From Clostridia bacterium (GTDB lineage: Bacteria; Bacillota; Clostridia; Oscillospirales; Acutalibacteraceae): a DNA stretch of 64,000 bases. The notes beneath the pieces were generated by a model. That model was not told the DNA's origin. It did not search any database and saw only the letters and a program-made list of their open reading frames with translations. Shown here piece by piece: positions 8,359 to 16,227 of the stretch. Made by a program: the position numbers and the translations under genes. The number at the start of each line of letters is the position of its first letter. Position 1 is the first letter of the stretch. Location: the NCBI GenBank assembly GCA_017623615.1, contig JAGAOT010000007.1:1-64000 (forward strand), given 5' to 3'.

Positions 8359-9246
8359 ATGAATAGAAAGATATTGGCATTAATAAGCGTTGTTCTTGTT
8401 TTCTCGATGGTTCTCGGCTTTGCAGGCTGTTCCTCAACCGGCACGGAAGAAGAGTCAACAACCACAACAACAATCAATGTTAAAACTCCCCTTCCCACAG
8501 ACATAACAACTTCTGTTGACGAAGAAAGCAACGTTGTTACAGACACAACCTATTCACCCGAAGCACTTGCTGCCAACACGGCAACAATCTTTGAATACTT
8601 CAACCTCCACGTTAACGAGGTTAAGGGCGCAAAGGCTGCTGTTGAAATGAGCCAGGGCAAGAGCATCGAAAAGGCAAAGGATGCGGAGGGCAACGACCTT
8701 CCCATGAGCGAAAATGAATATGTCAATGCAGCTATCACCGCTCTTGACAGCTACATGCTCCACACAGACGGCGCAAATATTGAATATGGCGAAGACCTTG
8801 CAGCGTTCCTTCCCGTTAAGGGCGCAAGCTATGTGAGCGCAATCACTCTTGACGAGGTTGAAAGCGCAACCTGCGTTGACAACGAGCTTATCAGAACAAT
8901 CACCGTTAACCTCAAGAGCCCCACACTCCCCGCAACAATCGAAAAGGCATACGACATGGGCAATGTTGACGATGTTCTTGCAGAGTTCAAAAAGGCTGAA
9001 AAATATATGACAGTTGCACAGCCCACCCTTGAATATAAGGACTGCCAGATTATCATTACAGCCAATGTTGAAACAGACGAAGTTCTTTCCATCGAATATG
9101 TTAAGAACATTGATGTTAAAACAGAAGTAACAGGCACAGGCTCGCTCGCTGACATGGGCACAGTTCCCGTAACCTTCCGTTACAGAAACACCGTTACATA
9201 TTCAATCGACAGAACAAACCCCGCTGAAACAGCAGCAGCGGCATAA
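8359..9246 (+). CDS. Thr-rich lipoprotein, family member 1
   Basis: The 295-residue product has a lipoprotein signal with lipobox FAGC (Cys24), a Thr/Ser/Glu linker (residues 25-60), then a soluble domain of helix followed by beta-rich sequence. It includes FLPVKGASYVSAITLDEV, closely paralleled by FFPVEGETYASKLTAADV in the protein at 10162-11070. It should be anchored to the outer face of the membrane. ATG 8359 follows AAAGGAGACA; an AT-rich promoter region with TATAAT near 8300 lies upstream. Ligand and function are unknown. It is a single gene between the MITE-like element and a strong terminator. Confidence 0.85.
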   Translation: MNRKILALISVVLVFSMVLGFAGCSSTGTEEESTTTTTINVKTPLPTDITTSVDEESNVVTDTTYSPEALAANTATIFEYFNLHVNEVKGAKAAVEMSQGKSIEKAKDAEGNDLPMSENEYVNAAITALDSYMLHTDGANIEYGEDLAAFLPVKGASYVSAITLDEVESATCVDNELIRTITVNLKSPTLPATIEKAYDMGNVDDVLAEFKKAEKYMTVAQPTLEYKDCQIIITANVETDEVLSIEYVKNIDVKTEVTGTGSLADMGTVPVTFRYRNTVTYSIDRTNPAETAAAA

Positions 9247-9262
9247 AACAGAGAAAAAAATT

Positions 9263-9293
9263 ACCGCTCGATGAATGCATCGAGCGGTTTTTT
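9263..9293 (+). terminator. Intrinsic terminator after the lipoprotein gene
   Basis: ACCGCTCGATG and CATCGAGCGGT form an 11-bp stem followed by six T. Confidence 0.92.
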
Positions 9294-9303
9294 AGCATTT
9301 TAA

Positions 9304-9376
9304 TGTAGGGGTCGATTCACGAATCGCCCGTGAAAAACCGTGCAAATGAAAACAGGCGGATATTATCCGCCCCTAC
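9304..9376. repeat. Two GTAGGG-type palindromes
   Basis: 9304-9330 is GTAGGGGTCGATTCACGAATC type; 9353-9376 is the GGCGGATATTATCCGCC core followed by CCTAC in the reverse orientation. Confidence 0.75.
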
Positions 9377-9401
9377 CCGAAGTTGAAATGCTGTATTGAA
9401 A

Positions 9402-9433
9402 CAAAAACCGCCAAACCTTCACGGCTTGGCGGT
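9402..9433 (-). terminator. Terminator of the pduL gene
   Basis: Read on the minus strand, ACCGCCAAGCC pairs with GGTTTGGCGGT and is followed by TTTTTGTTT. Confidence 0.85.
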
Positions 9434-9444
9434 AATTTTATTTA

Positions 9445-10017
9445 TTAAAGGATTTCACCCATCATCCCGGGCTTTGCGCCTGCGGCGTTGGATTCGTCTG
9501 TGTCAATGTGCATTGCGAGAGCAAAGTTGGGGTTAACTCTTACAACAACATCGTCAAAAATGAGGCTTCTGCCGTCGGATTCGAGCTTAACGCAAACAAC
9601 CTGCTTGTCTTCAAGACCGTATTTTTCTGCATCCGCGGGGGTTGCGTGGATGTGTCTTTTTGCGGAAATAACGCCGCAGTCAATCTCAACCTCGCCCTTG
9701 GGGCCGACAAGCTTGCACTTTCCGCTTGAAGCGATGTCGCCGCTTTCGCGAACGGGAGCAACAACGCCGATGCTGCGTGCGTCTGTGAGTGAAAGCTCAA
9801 CCTGAGTTGAGGGGCGAACGGGGCCGAGGATTGAAACAGCGGGGAAGCTGCCCTTATCGCCGACAACGCCGACTCTTTCTTCGCATGCAAACTGACCGGG
9901 CTGTGAAAGGTCCTTTTTGTGAGTGAGCTCATAGCCCTCGCCGAAGAGAATGTCGAGGTCAGCGCGGCTTACGTGAACGTGACGGGCTGAAGTTTCAACA
10001 AGAACTTCCTTTTTCAT
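9445..10017 (-). CDS. pduL: Phosphate propanoyltransferase (PduL-type phosphotransacylase)
   Basis: PduL transfers an acyl group between coenzyme A and phosphate, linking propionyl- or acetyl-CoA to acyl-phosphate and ATP formation. The 190-residue protein has the two duplicated zinc-binding half-domains: HVHVS at 13-17 and HIHATP at 122-127. It lacks an N-terminal encapsulation extension, so it is probably a free cytosolic phosphotransacylase rather than a microcompartment lumen enzyme. No pdu/eut shell genes or acetate kinase are present in the window. ATG 10017 follows AAGGTGAT. It has its own terminator and appears monocistronic. Confidence 0.92.
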   Translation of the reverse strand: MKKEVLVETSARHVHVSRADLDILFGEGYELTHKKDLSQPGQFACEERVGVVGDKGSFPAVSILGPVRPSTQVELSLTDARSIGVVAPVRESGDIASSGKCKLVGPKGEVEIDCGVISAKRHIHATPADAEKYGLEDKQVVCVKLESDGRSLIFDDVVVRVNPNFALAMHIDTDESNAAGAKPGMMGEIL

Positions 10018-10051
10018 GATAAATCACCTTTTTATAATATTTTAATTTGCT

Positions 10052-10113
10052 GCGGGCGATTCGTGAATCGCCCCTACTTTTATTTCATATAGGGCGGGGG
10101 CTTGCTCCCGCCG
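10052..10113. repeat. Two GTAGGG-type palindromes
   Basis: 10052-10077 has the GGGCGATTCGTGAATCGCCC core plus CTAC; 10089-10113 has the TAGGGCGGGGGCTTGCTCCCG type. They lie between the two minus-strand genes. Confidence 0.75.
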
Positions 10114-10123
10114 TAAATTTTAC

Positions 10124-10156
10124 AGTAAAAGTGACCGCCGAAAAGACGGTCACCGT
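10124..10156 (-). terminator. Terminator of the lipoprotein gene at 10162
   Basis: On the minus strand GGTGACCG pairs with CGGTCAC-type sequence around a TCTTTTCGG loop and is followed by TTTTAC. The T-run is short, so efficiency is uncertain. Confidence 0.7.
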
Positions 10157-10161
10157 TAAAA

Positions 10162-11070
10162 TTACCAGTTGATTGTATAGTCGTTCTCGGTTGAGAAGGG
10201 AAGAACAACGTCTGTGCCGCTCAGGGGGATATAAAGAGTCCAGTAAAGCATGTAGTTAGCGGAAAGAACGTTGCCTGTTGCGGGGTCAACAGTTACCTGA
10301 ACTGTGCTTGCGGGGTAACCTGTAGCAACTGTGCCAACGCTGAAAAGGCTCTTGGCGATGCCGGGGATATAACCGTCGATGATGCCGGGAAGAACAGCAT
10401 TGAATGCCTTGGGAGCATGGCCGTTGCTGTGTGAATAGCCTTCTGAACGGGGGTCATCCTTGGTTGTGATTCTGATAATCCACTTGCCGTCTTTTTCAAC
10501 AATCTTTGCGTCCTTAACGTCAGCAGCGGTGAGCTTGCTTGCGTATGTTTCGCCTTCAACGGGGAAGAAAGCATTCTTGTCTTCAGCGGAAGTCCATGTA
10601 ACATTCTTCTTGGAATCGTCTTCGCCCATGTTATCCTTGATAAGGCTCTGACCGATTGAATCAAGTGCGCTGGGGATACCTGTGATTTCGCCTGCAACAG
10701 CATGCTTCATGTAGTTTGAGTGAATGCTCTTGGAGTTTTTCTTTGCGTTGTTGATAGCTGTGTTGTAATAAGCAACGATTGCTTCCTTGCCCTCGGGCAT
10801 AGCGTTTGCAGCTTCTGTTGTTGTTTCGCCGGAAACGTCAGTTGCATCGGCAACAGTTGTGTCTTCAACGGGAGCTGTTGTGTCGTCAACTACAGCGGCA
10901 GTTGTGTCATCTGCAGCGGGAGCAGTTGTGTCGTCAACCTCTGCGAAGGGGTCTGCTGTTGTTTCAACGGGAGCTGTTGTGGTTGTTTCGCCGCCGTCCT
11001 TGCCGCCGCAAGCTGCGAAAGCAAAAACAAATGTGAGAGCGAGAAGAATGGCAATGATTTTCTTTGACAT
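10162..11070 (-). CDS. Thr-rich lipoprotein, family member 2
   Basis: The 302-residue protein has a lipobox FAAC (Cys21), then a long low-complexity linker of Asp-Thr-Thr-Ala repeats (about residues 28-90). Its folded C-terminal domain contains FFPVEGETYASKLTAADV and a closing VTVDPATGNVLSANY segment. The organisation matches the proteins at 8359-9246 and 37625-38500. It should be tethered to the outer membrane face, with the linker spanning the wall. ATG 11070 follows AGGAGG. Function is unknown; a repeated DDTTA-coding unit could make linker length variable between strains. Confidence 0.85.
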   Translation of the reverse strand: MSKKIIAILLALTFVFAFAACGGKDGGETTTTAPVETTADPFAEVDDTTAPAADDTTAAVVDDTTAPVEDTTVADATDVSGETTTEAANAMPEGKEAIVAYYNTAINNAKKNSKSIHSNYMKHAVAGEITGIPSALDSIGQSLIKDNMGEDDSKKNVTWTSAEDKNAFFPVEGETYASKLTAADVKDAKIVEKDGKWIIRITTKDDPRSEGYSHSNGHAPKAFNAVLPGIIDGYIPGIAKSLFSVGTVATGYPASTVQVTVDPATGNVLSANYMLYWTLYIPLSGTDVVLPFSTENDYTINW

Positions 11071-11199
11071 TGGTTTTTCCTCCTGATATGTAGGTTTTAA
11101 TGCATATTTTCATTGCGGCGAAACATGTCATATTCCGCCGCAACGGCGTATGAAATAAGTATAATATAAAATTATTATAATTGCAAGAAAAATATTGCA

Positions 11200-12261
11200 T
11201 CAATAATAAAAACTTTCGTCGGGGATTGAGCCGCCTATGGGTGCGGGGTCTGCCGAATAAAGAGTTTCAAGTGCCTTTGAAGCGCCCGATTTAAGCGCGT
11301 CGGCTTCAAGGAAAGTGATGTTGCTTGAAATAATCGAGTTGTAAGCGGCGGTGTTGTCGGTGAAATATCCGCTGTCGGTCAGCTCTATTGTTGCCTGCTC
11401 GATGTTGCCGCCGATATAGTTGACGGAAACCTCGCTGAAGGTCATAAATTCCGAAATAATATCGGGGTTTGCGTTGATATATTCCGTTTTTGCAACAATG
11501 CAGCCGTAAACAAGCGGTGATTCATTAAGCTTTCCGAATTCCTTTGCAAAGTTTACGGTTTTGCCGAAAATTGAGGTTGTGGAGGTCTGCTTGTATTCGG
11601 TCGTTTCGTCTGTTGCTGCGGTTGACGCGGCGGCTGTTGTTGTTTCCGTTTCAACAACGGTGCCCGCAACAATCTGCGTTGCATAGGGCTCGGGGAGAAT
11701 ATAAATTCCCTTTTTGTCGTCTATCGCCTTTGCAACAAGTGCTTCGGCATCGTCGGAATACTGAATGTCAACATCATTTTCGGGGTCAACACCGTTTTCG
11801 GAAAGAACATGGTTTATGATATGCTCGTTCGCCGTGCCCTTGCCGACGGCATAAACTGTCTGACCCTTTAATTTGTCAACGGAGTTGATGCCGCTGTAGC
11901 TTGTTACAACATAGAGTGAGCTGAGGGTGATTGCCGAAAGAATTTTTACTCCTCCGTTTGTTTCGTTAAAAAGCTTTGCGGCGGCATCAAGCGGAAGCGC
12001 AGCAATGTCCGCCGAGCCGTTTTTGATAAGCTCCGCGGCGTTCTGTGCGTTTGTTACCTCGTATGCATAAGAGCGGTCCGTTTTAAGCTTTTCGAGAGCT
12101 ATCGTCATGGGCATTTCGGCAACGGCAACCCTTGTTTTAACCTCGCGGATATGGTCTGTGTTTCCTGCGGTAGGTGTCTGCGTAGTGCCCGTGTCGGTGC
12201 AGCCCGCAAAGGCGAGAAGCATCGCAAATGCCAGAATAACGGCAAAAAGTCTTTTAGTCAT
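11200..12261 (-). CDS. Periplasmic-binding-type lipoprotein (NMT1/SsuA-like)
   Basis: The 353-residue lipoprotein (lipobox FAGC, Cys21) has the fold signature of ABC solute-binding proteins of the sulfonate/nitrate/thiamine-precursor group: VAVAEMPMTIALEKL near the mature start, NGSADIAALPLDAA, and LKGQTVYAVGKGTANEH. A Thr/Ala-rich stretch of about 25 residues (around 205-230) interrupts the second lobe. No permease or ATPase gene is adjacent, so the transporter partner lies elsewhere or the protein is an orphan receptor. ATG 12261 is preferred over TTG 12267 because of ACGAGG spacing. Ligand is unknown. Confidence 0.85.
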   Translation of the reverse strand: MTKRLFAVILAFAMLLAFAGCTDTGTTQTPTAGNTDHIREVKTRVAVAEMPMTIALEKLKTDRSYAYEVTNAQNAAELIKNGSADIAALPLDAAAKLFNETNGGVKILSAITLSSLYVVTSYSGINSVDKLKGQTVYAVGKGTANEHIINHVLSENGVDPENDVDIQYSDDAEALVAKAIDDKKGIYILPEPYATQIVAGTVVETETTTAAASTAATDETTEYKQTSTTSIFGKTVNFAKEFGKLNESPLVYGCIVAKTEYINANPDIISEFMTFSEVSVNYIGGNIEQATIELTDSGYFTDNTAAYNSIISSNITFLEADALKSGASKALETLYSADPAPIGGSIPDESFYY

Positions 12262-12296
12262 GTCCAAACCTCGTTTCTGTACGATATTATATTAAT

Positions 12297-12418
12297 GTGA
12301 AGAGTTAAAAGTGAAGAGTGAAGAGTTTCGGAGAGGCTCCGCCTATGACCGAATTATTATATTGGGTGTGGGCAACGCCCACCCTAAACTTTTCACTATT
12401 CATTTTTCACTTTTCACT
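12297..12418. repeat. AGTGAAAAGT-armed repeat element, copy 3
   Basis: The left arm is GTGAAGAGTTAAAAGTGAAG; the right arm ends CATTTTTCACTTTTCACT. Internal hairpins are GGAGAGGCTCCGCCTATGACC and GGGTGTGGGCAACGCCCACCC. Confidence 0.85.
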
Positions 12419-12464
12419 AAACCCATAAAATATATCTTTATTATACAAACTGTAACAGATGTTG

Positions 12465-14054
12465 TCAACACATCGGATTGTCAAGGATACCGTTAAGATA
12501 TTCCGCGATTTTTTCGTTTTCGGCTTCTTTAATAATATAGTATCTCTTTGAATATTTATCCTTGACGGCGTCGGTTTTTCCGCTGTCATCAACCGTGATT
12601 TTAACGGGCTTTGAAAGAGAATAAAATTCTCCCTCGCCCTCAAAAGCGTATTGCACGGCGGTCAAATCCCAGCTGTGGCGCATATAGGGCGGCTTGTCCC
12701 CGCCGATATAGAATTTGTAGCTGTCGAAAACGGGGTTGTTTTCTTTTTCCGCGGAAAAGCCCGTCAGAATGTTTTCGCCAATCTCAAAACCTGAACAAAC
12801 AACAATGTTTTTGAATTTTTCAAAAAAGATTTTTGCCGCGTTTATGTCGCATTCAATGTTGAATTCCCTGCCCTTGGGGAATTTGCCCGCCATGGCAACA
12901 ACGGAATTAACCTTTTTGTTGAATAAATCGGGCTCGTTTTCAAGGATTTCCGCAAGGTTTGTGAGCGGACCTGCCGAAATAACGGTTACGGAGCCGTCCT
13001 CAACGCCCGAAAGAGCTTTTTTATAAAAATCGAGAGCGGGTTGAGCATAAACTGCGCTGTTGATATATTTGAAATATTTCTTTGTGACGGGTTTGTTGTA
13101 CTTGTCGCCGTCTTTCAGAATTTCATAGCCGCTGTGTACGCCGATGTTTATATCCTCCATGCCGTAATAATCCGCTATCGCGCGTATTGCGCCGTTGCCG
13201 TAGGGGTTGGAGGTGCAGTTTGCGGCTCCGAGGATTTTAATGTCGTATTTTTTTGCCATTTCAAACAAAACAGCCATTGCACCCGCATCGTCGCAGTCGG
13301 GGCCGATGTCGGTGTCAAAAATAACATATCTGCGGCTGTCCTTGAGCGGCTCATAGGGTGATTTGCCGTAATCATTTTCTTTTTTCGTCATTTTTACCGC
13401 GTAACGCACAACCCAGATAACAAGAGCAACGGGCAAAAGAATTGCCGCGGCAAGCATGAGCTTTTGCATGGGTATGTAGTCATAAAGTCCGTCACCGAGA
13501 ATGGTGAAAAGGATAACGCGGGGCAGAATTCCGCCGAGAGAAAGCAGAAGATAATGTAAAAACTTCATTCGCACCGCGCCGAGGAAAAGGCTGACAAGGT
13601 CAATCGGAAAAATCGGCAAAACGCGTATCGCAAAAATCGCAGAAAGCTTGTTTTTGCCGTGAAGCTCCAAAATTTTGTCGCCGTGCTTTGTTTTTTCAAG
13701 CTTGTTTATAACGTAGGGTCCGCCCATGATAACGCCGAAAAGGTAGGTTGCGCAGACTTCGATAAGAATGCCCGCCGCGTTAATGAGGATAGCCCAATGA
13801 GCAGGGAAAGCCATGCCCACGGCGATATAAACCAGCGATGCGGGCACAACAAAAACAACGGATTTGAGCAGATAAACGCCCCAGATTGCAAATATTGCCG
13901 CAAGCGTGCTTGAGCTTGCCTCAACAAGAGCCCTTATGTCAACATTTTTGAAATCGTCATATTTCCATATAATTACGGCAATAATAAAAACCGAAACGAT
14001 AATTCTTACTGCAAGCCCCGCAGCATGCGAGCCTCTTAAAAATTTTTCTTTCAT
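12465..14054 (-). CDS. VTT-domain membrane protein fused to a nucleoside hydrolase
   Basis: The 529-residue protein joins two families. Residues 1-220 form a TVP38/TMEM64 (SNARE-associated, VTT) membrane domain with about six hydrophobic segments and the conserved FAIRVLPIFPIDLVSLFLGA motif at 141-160. Residues 242-529 are an inosine-uridine nucleoside hydrolase with the calcium-binding DTDIGPDCDDAGA motif at 247-259, the central VVAMAGK, and EFNIECDINAA near 410. The hydrolase probably faces the cytosol, though orientation is not proven. ATG 14054 follows TTGGAGTG. Both halves are in one uninterrupted frame with a charged linker (222-241). A membrane-tethered purine/pyrimidine salvage role is inferred, not known. 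Confidence 0.9.
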   Translation of the reverse strand: MKEKFLRGSHAAGLAVRIIVSVFIIAVIIWKYDDFKNVDIRALVEASSSTLAAIFAIWGVYLLKSVVFVVPASLVYIAVGMAFPAHWAILINAAGILIEVCATYLFGVIMGGPYVINKLEKTKHGDKILELHGKNKLSAIFAIRVLPIFPIDLVSLFLGAVRMKFLHYLLLSLGGILPRVILFTILGDGLYDYIPMQKLMLAAAILLPVALVIWVVRYAVKMTKKENDYGKSPYEPLKDSRRYVIFDTDIGPDCDDAGAMAVLFEMAKKYDIKILGAANCTSNPYGNGAIRAIADYYGMEDINIGVHSGYEILKDGDKYNKPVTKKYFKYINSAVYAQPALDFYKKALSGVEDGSVTVISAGPLTNLAEILENEPDLFNKKVNSVVAMAGKFPKGREFNIECDINAAKIFFEKFKNIVVCSGFEIGENILTGFSAEKENNPVFDSYKFYIGGDKPPYMRHSWDLTAVQYAFEGEGEFYSLSKPVKITVDDSGKTDAVKDKYSKRYYIIKEAENEKIAEYLNGILDNPMC

Positions 14055-14076
14055 TTGTGCACTCCAATCTTATGAT

Positions 14077-14168
14077 AAGTGAAGGGTTAAGGACGGGTTT
14101 TGCCCGTACCCAACATATTCGGTCATAGGCGGAGCCTATCCGAAACTATTCACTTCCAACTTTTCACT
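14077..14168. repeat. AGTGAAAAGT-armed repeat element, copy 4
   Basis: A short version: the left arm AAGTGAAGGGTTAAGG, internal hairpins GGACGGGTTTTGCCCG and GGTCATAGGCGGAGCCTATCC, and the right arm ending CCAACTTTTCACT. It lies between divergent genes. Confidence 0.8.
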
Positions 14169-14288
14169 ATATTTTAAAATATACTCTAATTTATCGGTTA
14201 AATCAAGAAAAATTTCTGTAGACAAAAACAAAATACTGTGATATATTAAAGTGTATATCTTTTTAATATTATAAGGAGGTGGGCTGTT

Positions 14289-15707
14289 ATGATGACAGTA
14301 AAAGAGAAAATAGAAAGAGCATCCGCTGCGGTTGCCTTTGACGGAATTTATAAGTACGTCAAGAAAAATCCCGAAGAAAATATCATTAAGCTCATCGACA
14401 TTGCGCAAAAGCTTATGGGCGGCGCATTCCCCGAAAAGAACTATGATGCATTCCGCAATGCCATTCAGGATAAGGATAATGTTTGGCGCACCTTCGCAAT
14501 GAATATTATCAATGAGTGCGACGGCGGCGTTATCAAAAAAATGCTTCTCGCGCTCGGTTTGGGCGCAGGCGTTAACGGCACAAAGGCTGTCCGCGCAAAC
14601 AGAGAAAAATATAAGTGCAACATTCCGTTCCTTATGCTTTTTGACCCCACAAGCGCATGCAATCTTCACTGCAAGGGCTGTTGGTCTGCCGAATACGGTC
14701 ACAAATCCAACCTTACCCTTGACGAAATGCGCAGCATCGTAAATCAGGGCACGGAGCTTGGCACTCACCTTTATATGCTTACCGGCGGCGAGCCCCTTAT
14801 CAAAAAGAACGAAATTCTTACCCTTTGCCGCGAAAACCCCGACTGCGCTTTTCTTGCCTACACAAACGCAACCCTCATCGACCGCGAATTTTGTGAAAAA
14901 ATGCGCGAAGTGGGCAACCTTTCTCTTGCCCTGAGCATTGAGGGAACAGAAGAAAGCAACGATTCAAGGCGCGGCGGCGGAGCATACAAAACCACCGTTG
15001 CGGCAATGGATTTGCTCAAAGAATACGGCTTGCTTTACGGCATTTCCGTTTGCTACACAAGAGAAAACATTCCCTATGTCACAAGCGACGAATTCCTTGA
15101 CCTCATGGTTTCAAAGGGTGTGCGCTTCGGTCTTTATTTCAACTATATGCCCGTGGGCAAGGACGCGGTTGTTGACCTTATCCCTACCCCCGAGCAAAGA
15201 GTATATATGTATAATTGGCTGCGCACCGCCAGAAGCGGCAAAACCGGAAAGCCGATGTTCATAATGGATTTCCAGAATGACGGCGAATATGTCGGCGGCT
15301 GCATCGCAGGCGGCAGGAACTATTTCCACATCAATTCCGAGGGCGACATGGAGCCCTGCGTTTTCATTCACTATTCGGATTCCAACATCAGAAGCAAAAC
15401 GCTTCTTGAGGGTCTTAAAAGCCCGCTGTTCCAGGCATTCTGGCACAATCAGCCGTTTAACGACAATCATCTGCGCCCCTGCCCGATGCTTGAAAATCCG
15501 CAGTGCCTGCGCAAGATAATTGCCGAAACCGGCGCAAAGTCAACCGACCTTATCGAGCCCGAAAGCGCGGAAACGCTCTGCTCAAAGTGCGATAAATTTG
15601 CCGCAGAATGGGCACCCGTTGCCGAGGAGCTTTGGAATTCCAAGCCTCACCCCGCTCCCAAAACGCAGTATTACCGCGATACTCCCGAGGGAAAAGCGGA
15701 GAAGTGA
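14289..15707 (+). CDS. Radical SAM protein with SPASM-like C-terminus
   Basis: The 472-residue enzyme has the radical SAM cluster motif CNLHCKGC (Cys124, Cys128, Cys131), followed by MLTGGEPL near 160, which binds SAM. A C-terminal set of cysteines (GGCIAGG, MEPCVF, RPCPML, PQCL, LCSKC) suggests one or two auxiliary iron-sulfur clusters. A helical region of about 110 residues precedes the radical SAM core, as in a widespread Clostridial group of unknown substrate. AAGGAGGT lies 8 bases before ATG 14289. No precursor peptide gene is evident next to it. The stop codon falls inside a partial repeat arm. Confidence 0.9.
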   Translation: MMTVKEKIERASAAVAFDGIYKYVKKNPEENIIKLIDIAQKLMGGAFPEKNYDAFRNAIQDKDNVWRTFAMNIINECDGGVIKKMLLALGLGAGVNGTKAVRANREKYKCNIPFLMLFDPTSACNLHCKGCWSAEYGHKSNLTLDEMRSIVNQGTELGTHLYMLTGGEPLIKKNEILTLCRENPDCAFLAYTNATLIDREFCEKMREVGNLSLALSIEGTEESNDSRRGGGAYKTTVAAMDLLKEYGLLYGISVCYTRENIPYVTSDEFLDLMVSKGVRFGLYFNYMPVGKDAVVDLIPTPEQRVYMYNWLRTARSGKTGKPMFIMDFQNDGEYVGGCIAGGRNYFHINSEGDMEPCVFIHYSDSNIRSKTLLEGLKSPLFQAFWHNQPFNDNHLRPCPMLENPQCLRKIIAETGAKSTDLIEPESAETLCSKCDKFAAEWAPVAEELWNSKPHPAPKTQYYRDTPEGKAEK

Positions 15708-15762
15708 AGAATGAAAAGTTAAGGGCAAGCGTTATCGCACTCGTTTATATTTTTCACAAGGC

Positions 15763-15791
15763 TTGACTTTTAATTGTGTTCTGCGTATAAT
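15763..15791 (+). promoter_or_regulatory. Promoter of the antisense RNA of the toxin locus
   Basis: TTGACT (15763-15768), a 17-bp spacer and TATAAT (15786-15791). Predicted start is at about 15798, at the first base of GTAAGGCATAGCC. Confidence 0.85.
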
Positions 15792-15797
15792 AAAAAT

Positions 15798-15891
15798 GTA
15801 AGGCATAGCCGATAGACGGTTACGCCCTCATATTAAGTGATTAAAGAAATTAACCGCCTAAGTTTGGACGCTGGGGCGGTTATTTCTTTTT
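15798..15891 (+). ncRNA. Putative antitoxin RNA convergent with the holin-like toxin
   Basis: A transcript from the promoter at 15763 would start near 15798 and end at the hairpin 15842-15891, about 90 nt, with no coding capacity. It would be complementary to the 3' end of the toxin message through the shared terminator and the last codons. Its 5' 13 bases, GTAAGGCATAGCC, are identical to the 5' end of the toxin message (inverted copy at 16031-16043), which gives a second possible pairing region. This layout resembles RNA I/RNA II of the pAD1 par (Fst) system. Confidence 0.6.
15842..15891. terminator. Bidirectional terminator shared by toxin and antitoxin RNAs
   Basis: TAAAGAAATTAACCGCC pairs with GGCGGTTATTTCTTT; the stem is flanked by A-rich sequence on the left and a T-run on the right, so it can act in both directions. 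The right side of the stem overlaps the toxin stop codon. Confidence 0.8.
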
Positions 15892-15987
15892 ATGCTCACA
15901 AACCGTTGAAACAACAAGTCCGATAATGCCGATAATAACAAGAACGAATTGAAACAAATCCGAATATGTTACATACTGCACACGCAT
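15880..15987 (-). CDS. Putative holin-like toxin peptide (type I toxin), 35 aa
   Basis: This tiny gene encodes a 35-residue peptide: a short polar start ending TYSDLFQF, one hydrophobic helix (residues 13-30, VLVIIGIIGLVV) and a basic tail HKKK. This is the pattern of the holin-like toxin family (Hol_Tox) and other type I membrane toxins. GGGGGTG lies just before ATG 15985-15987; a GTG two codons later (15981-15983) fits the spacing better and would give a 33-residue peptide starting with QYVTYSDL. A consensus promoter lies upstream on the same strand and a convergent RNA opposes it. Expression would presumably depolarise the membrane; that is inference from the family. Confidence 0.8.
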   Translation of the reverse strand: MRVQYVTYSDLFQFVLVIIGIIGLVVSTVCEHKKK

Positions 15988-16050
15988 CACCCCCATTTCT
16001 GAGGGCGAGATTGTAACCGCCTACCGTACAGGCTATGCCTTACATGCGGA

Positions 16051-16079
16051 ATTATAAGCATTATGGGGGGATTTGTCAA
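16051..16079 (-). promoter_or_regulatory. Consensus promoter of the toxin gene
   Basis: On the minus strand: TTGACA (16074-16079), 17-bp spacer, TATAAT (16051-16056). Predicted start is near 16043-16044, giving a leader of about 57 nt whose first bases are GTAAGGCATAGCC. Confidence 0.85.
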
Positions 16080-16096
16080 GAGAAATAATCGGACTA

Positions 16097-16125
16097 TTGA
16101 CAAATTCTATCGGATATAATATAAT
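16097..16125 (+). promoter_or_regulatory. Promoter of the thiT operon
   Basis: TTGACA (16097-16102), 17-bp spacer, TATAAT (16120-16125), immediately upstream of the TPP riboswitch. An overlapping TATAAT at 16115 has a non-optimal spacer. Confidence 0.85.
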
Positions 16126-16126
16126 T

Positions 16127-16212
16127 AGCCTCGACAAAGGGGTGCTGCCTTACGGCGGCTGAGATTATACCCTCAAACCTGATCCCGGTAATGCGGGCGT
16201 AGGAAAAAGGCT
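16127..16212 (+). ncRNA. TPP riboswitch (THI element)
   Basis: The conserved blocks are all present: GGGGTGC, GGCTGAGA (thiamine-pyrimidine binding), AAACCTGATC, and GGTAATGCGGGCGTAGGAA (pyrophosphate arm). The outer stem P1 is AGCCT with AGGCT. A terminator follows at once, so ligand binding should cause premature termination and shut off thiT when thiamine pyrophosphate is plentiful. Confidence 0.96.
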
Positions 16213-16227
16213 CAGTGCAGATTCTAT

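Noticed and set aside
9445..10017. Bacterial microcompartment operon
   Set aside because: PduL lacks an encapsulation peptide and no shell or signature enzyme genes are present.
10720..11067. Ser/Cys/Gly-rich open frames antisense to the lipoprotein linker
   Set aside because: They reflect the reverse complement of the DDTTA repeat codons, not genes.
14136..14768. A 210-codon open frame on the minus strand
   Set aside because: It is antisense to the radical SAM gene and its promoter; no ribosome site or conserved features.
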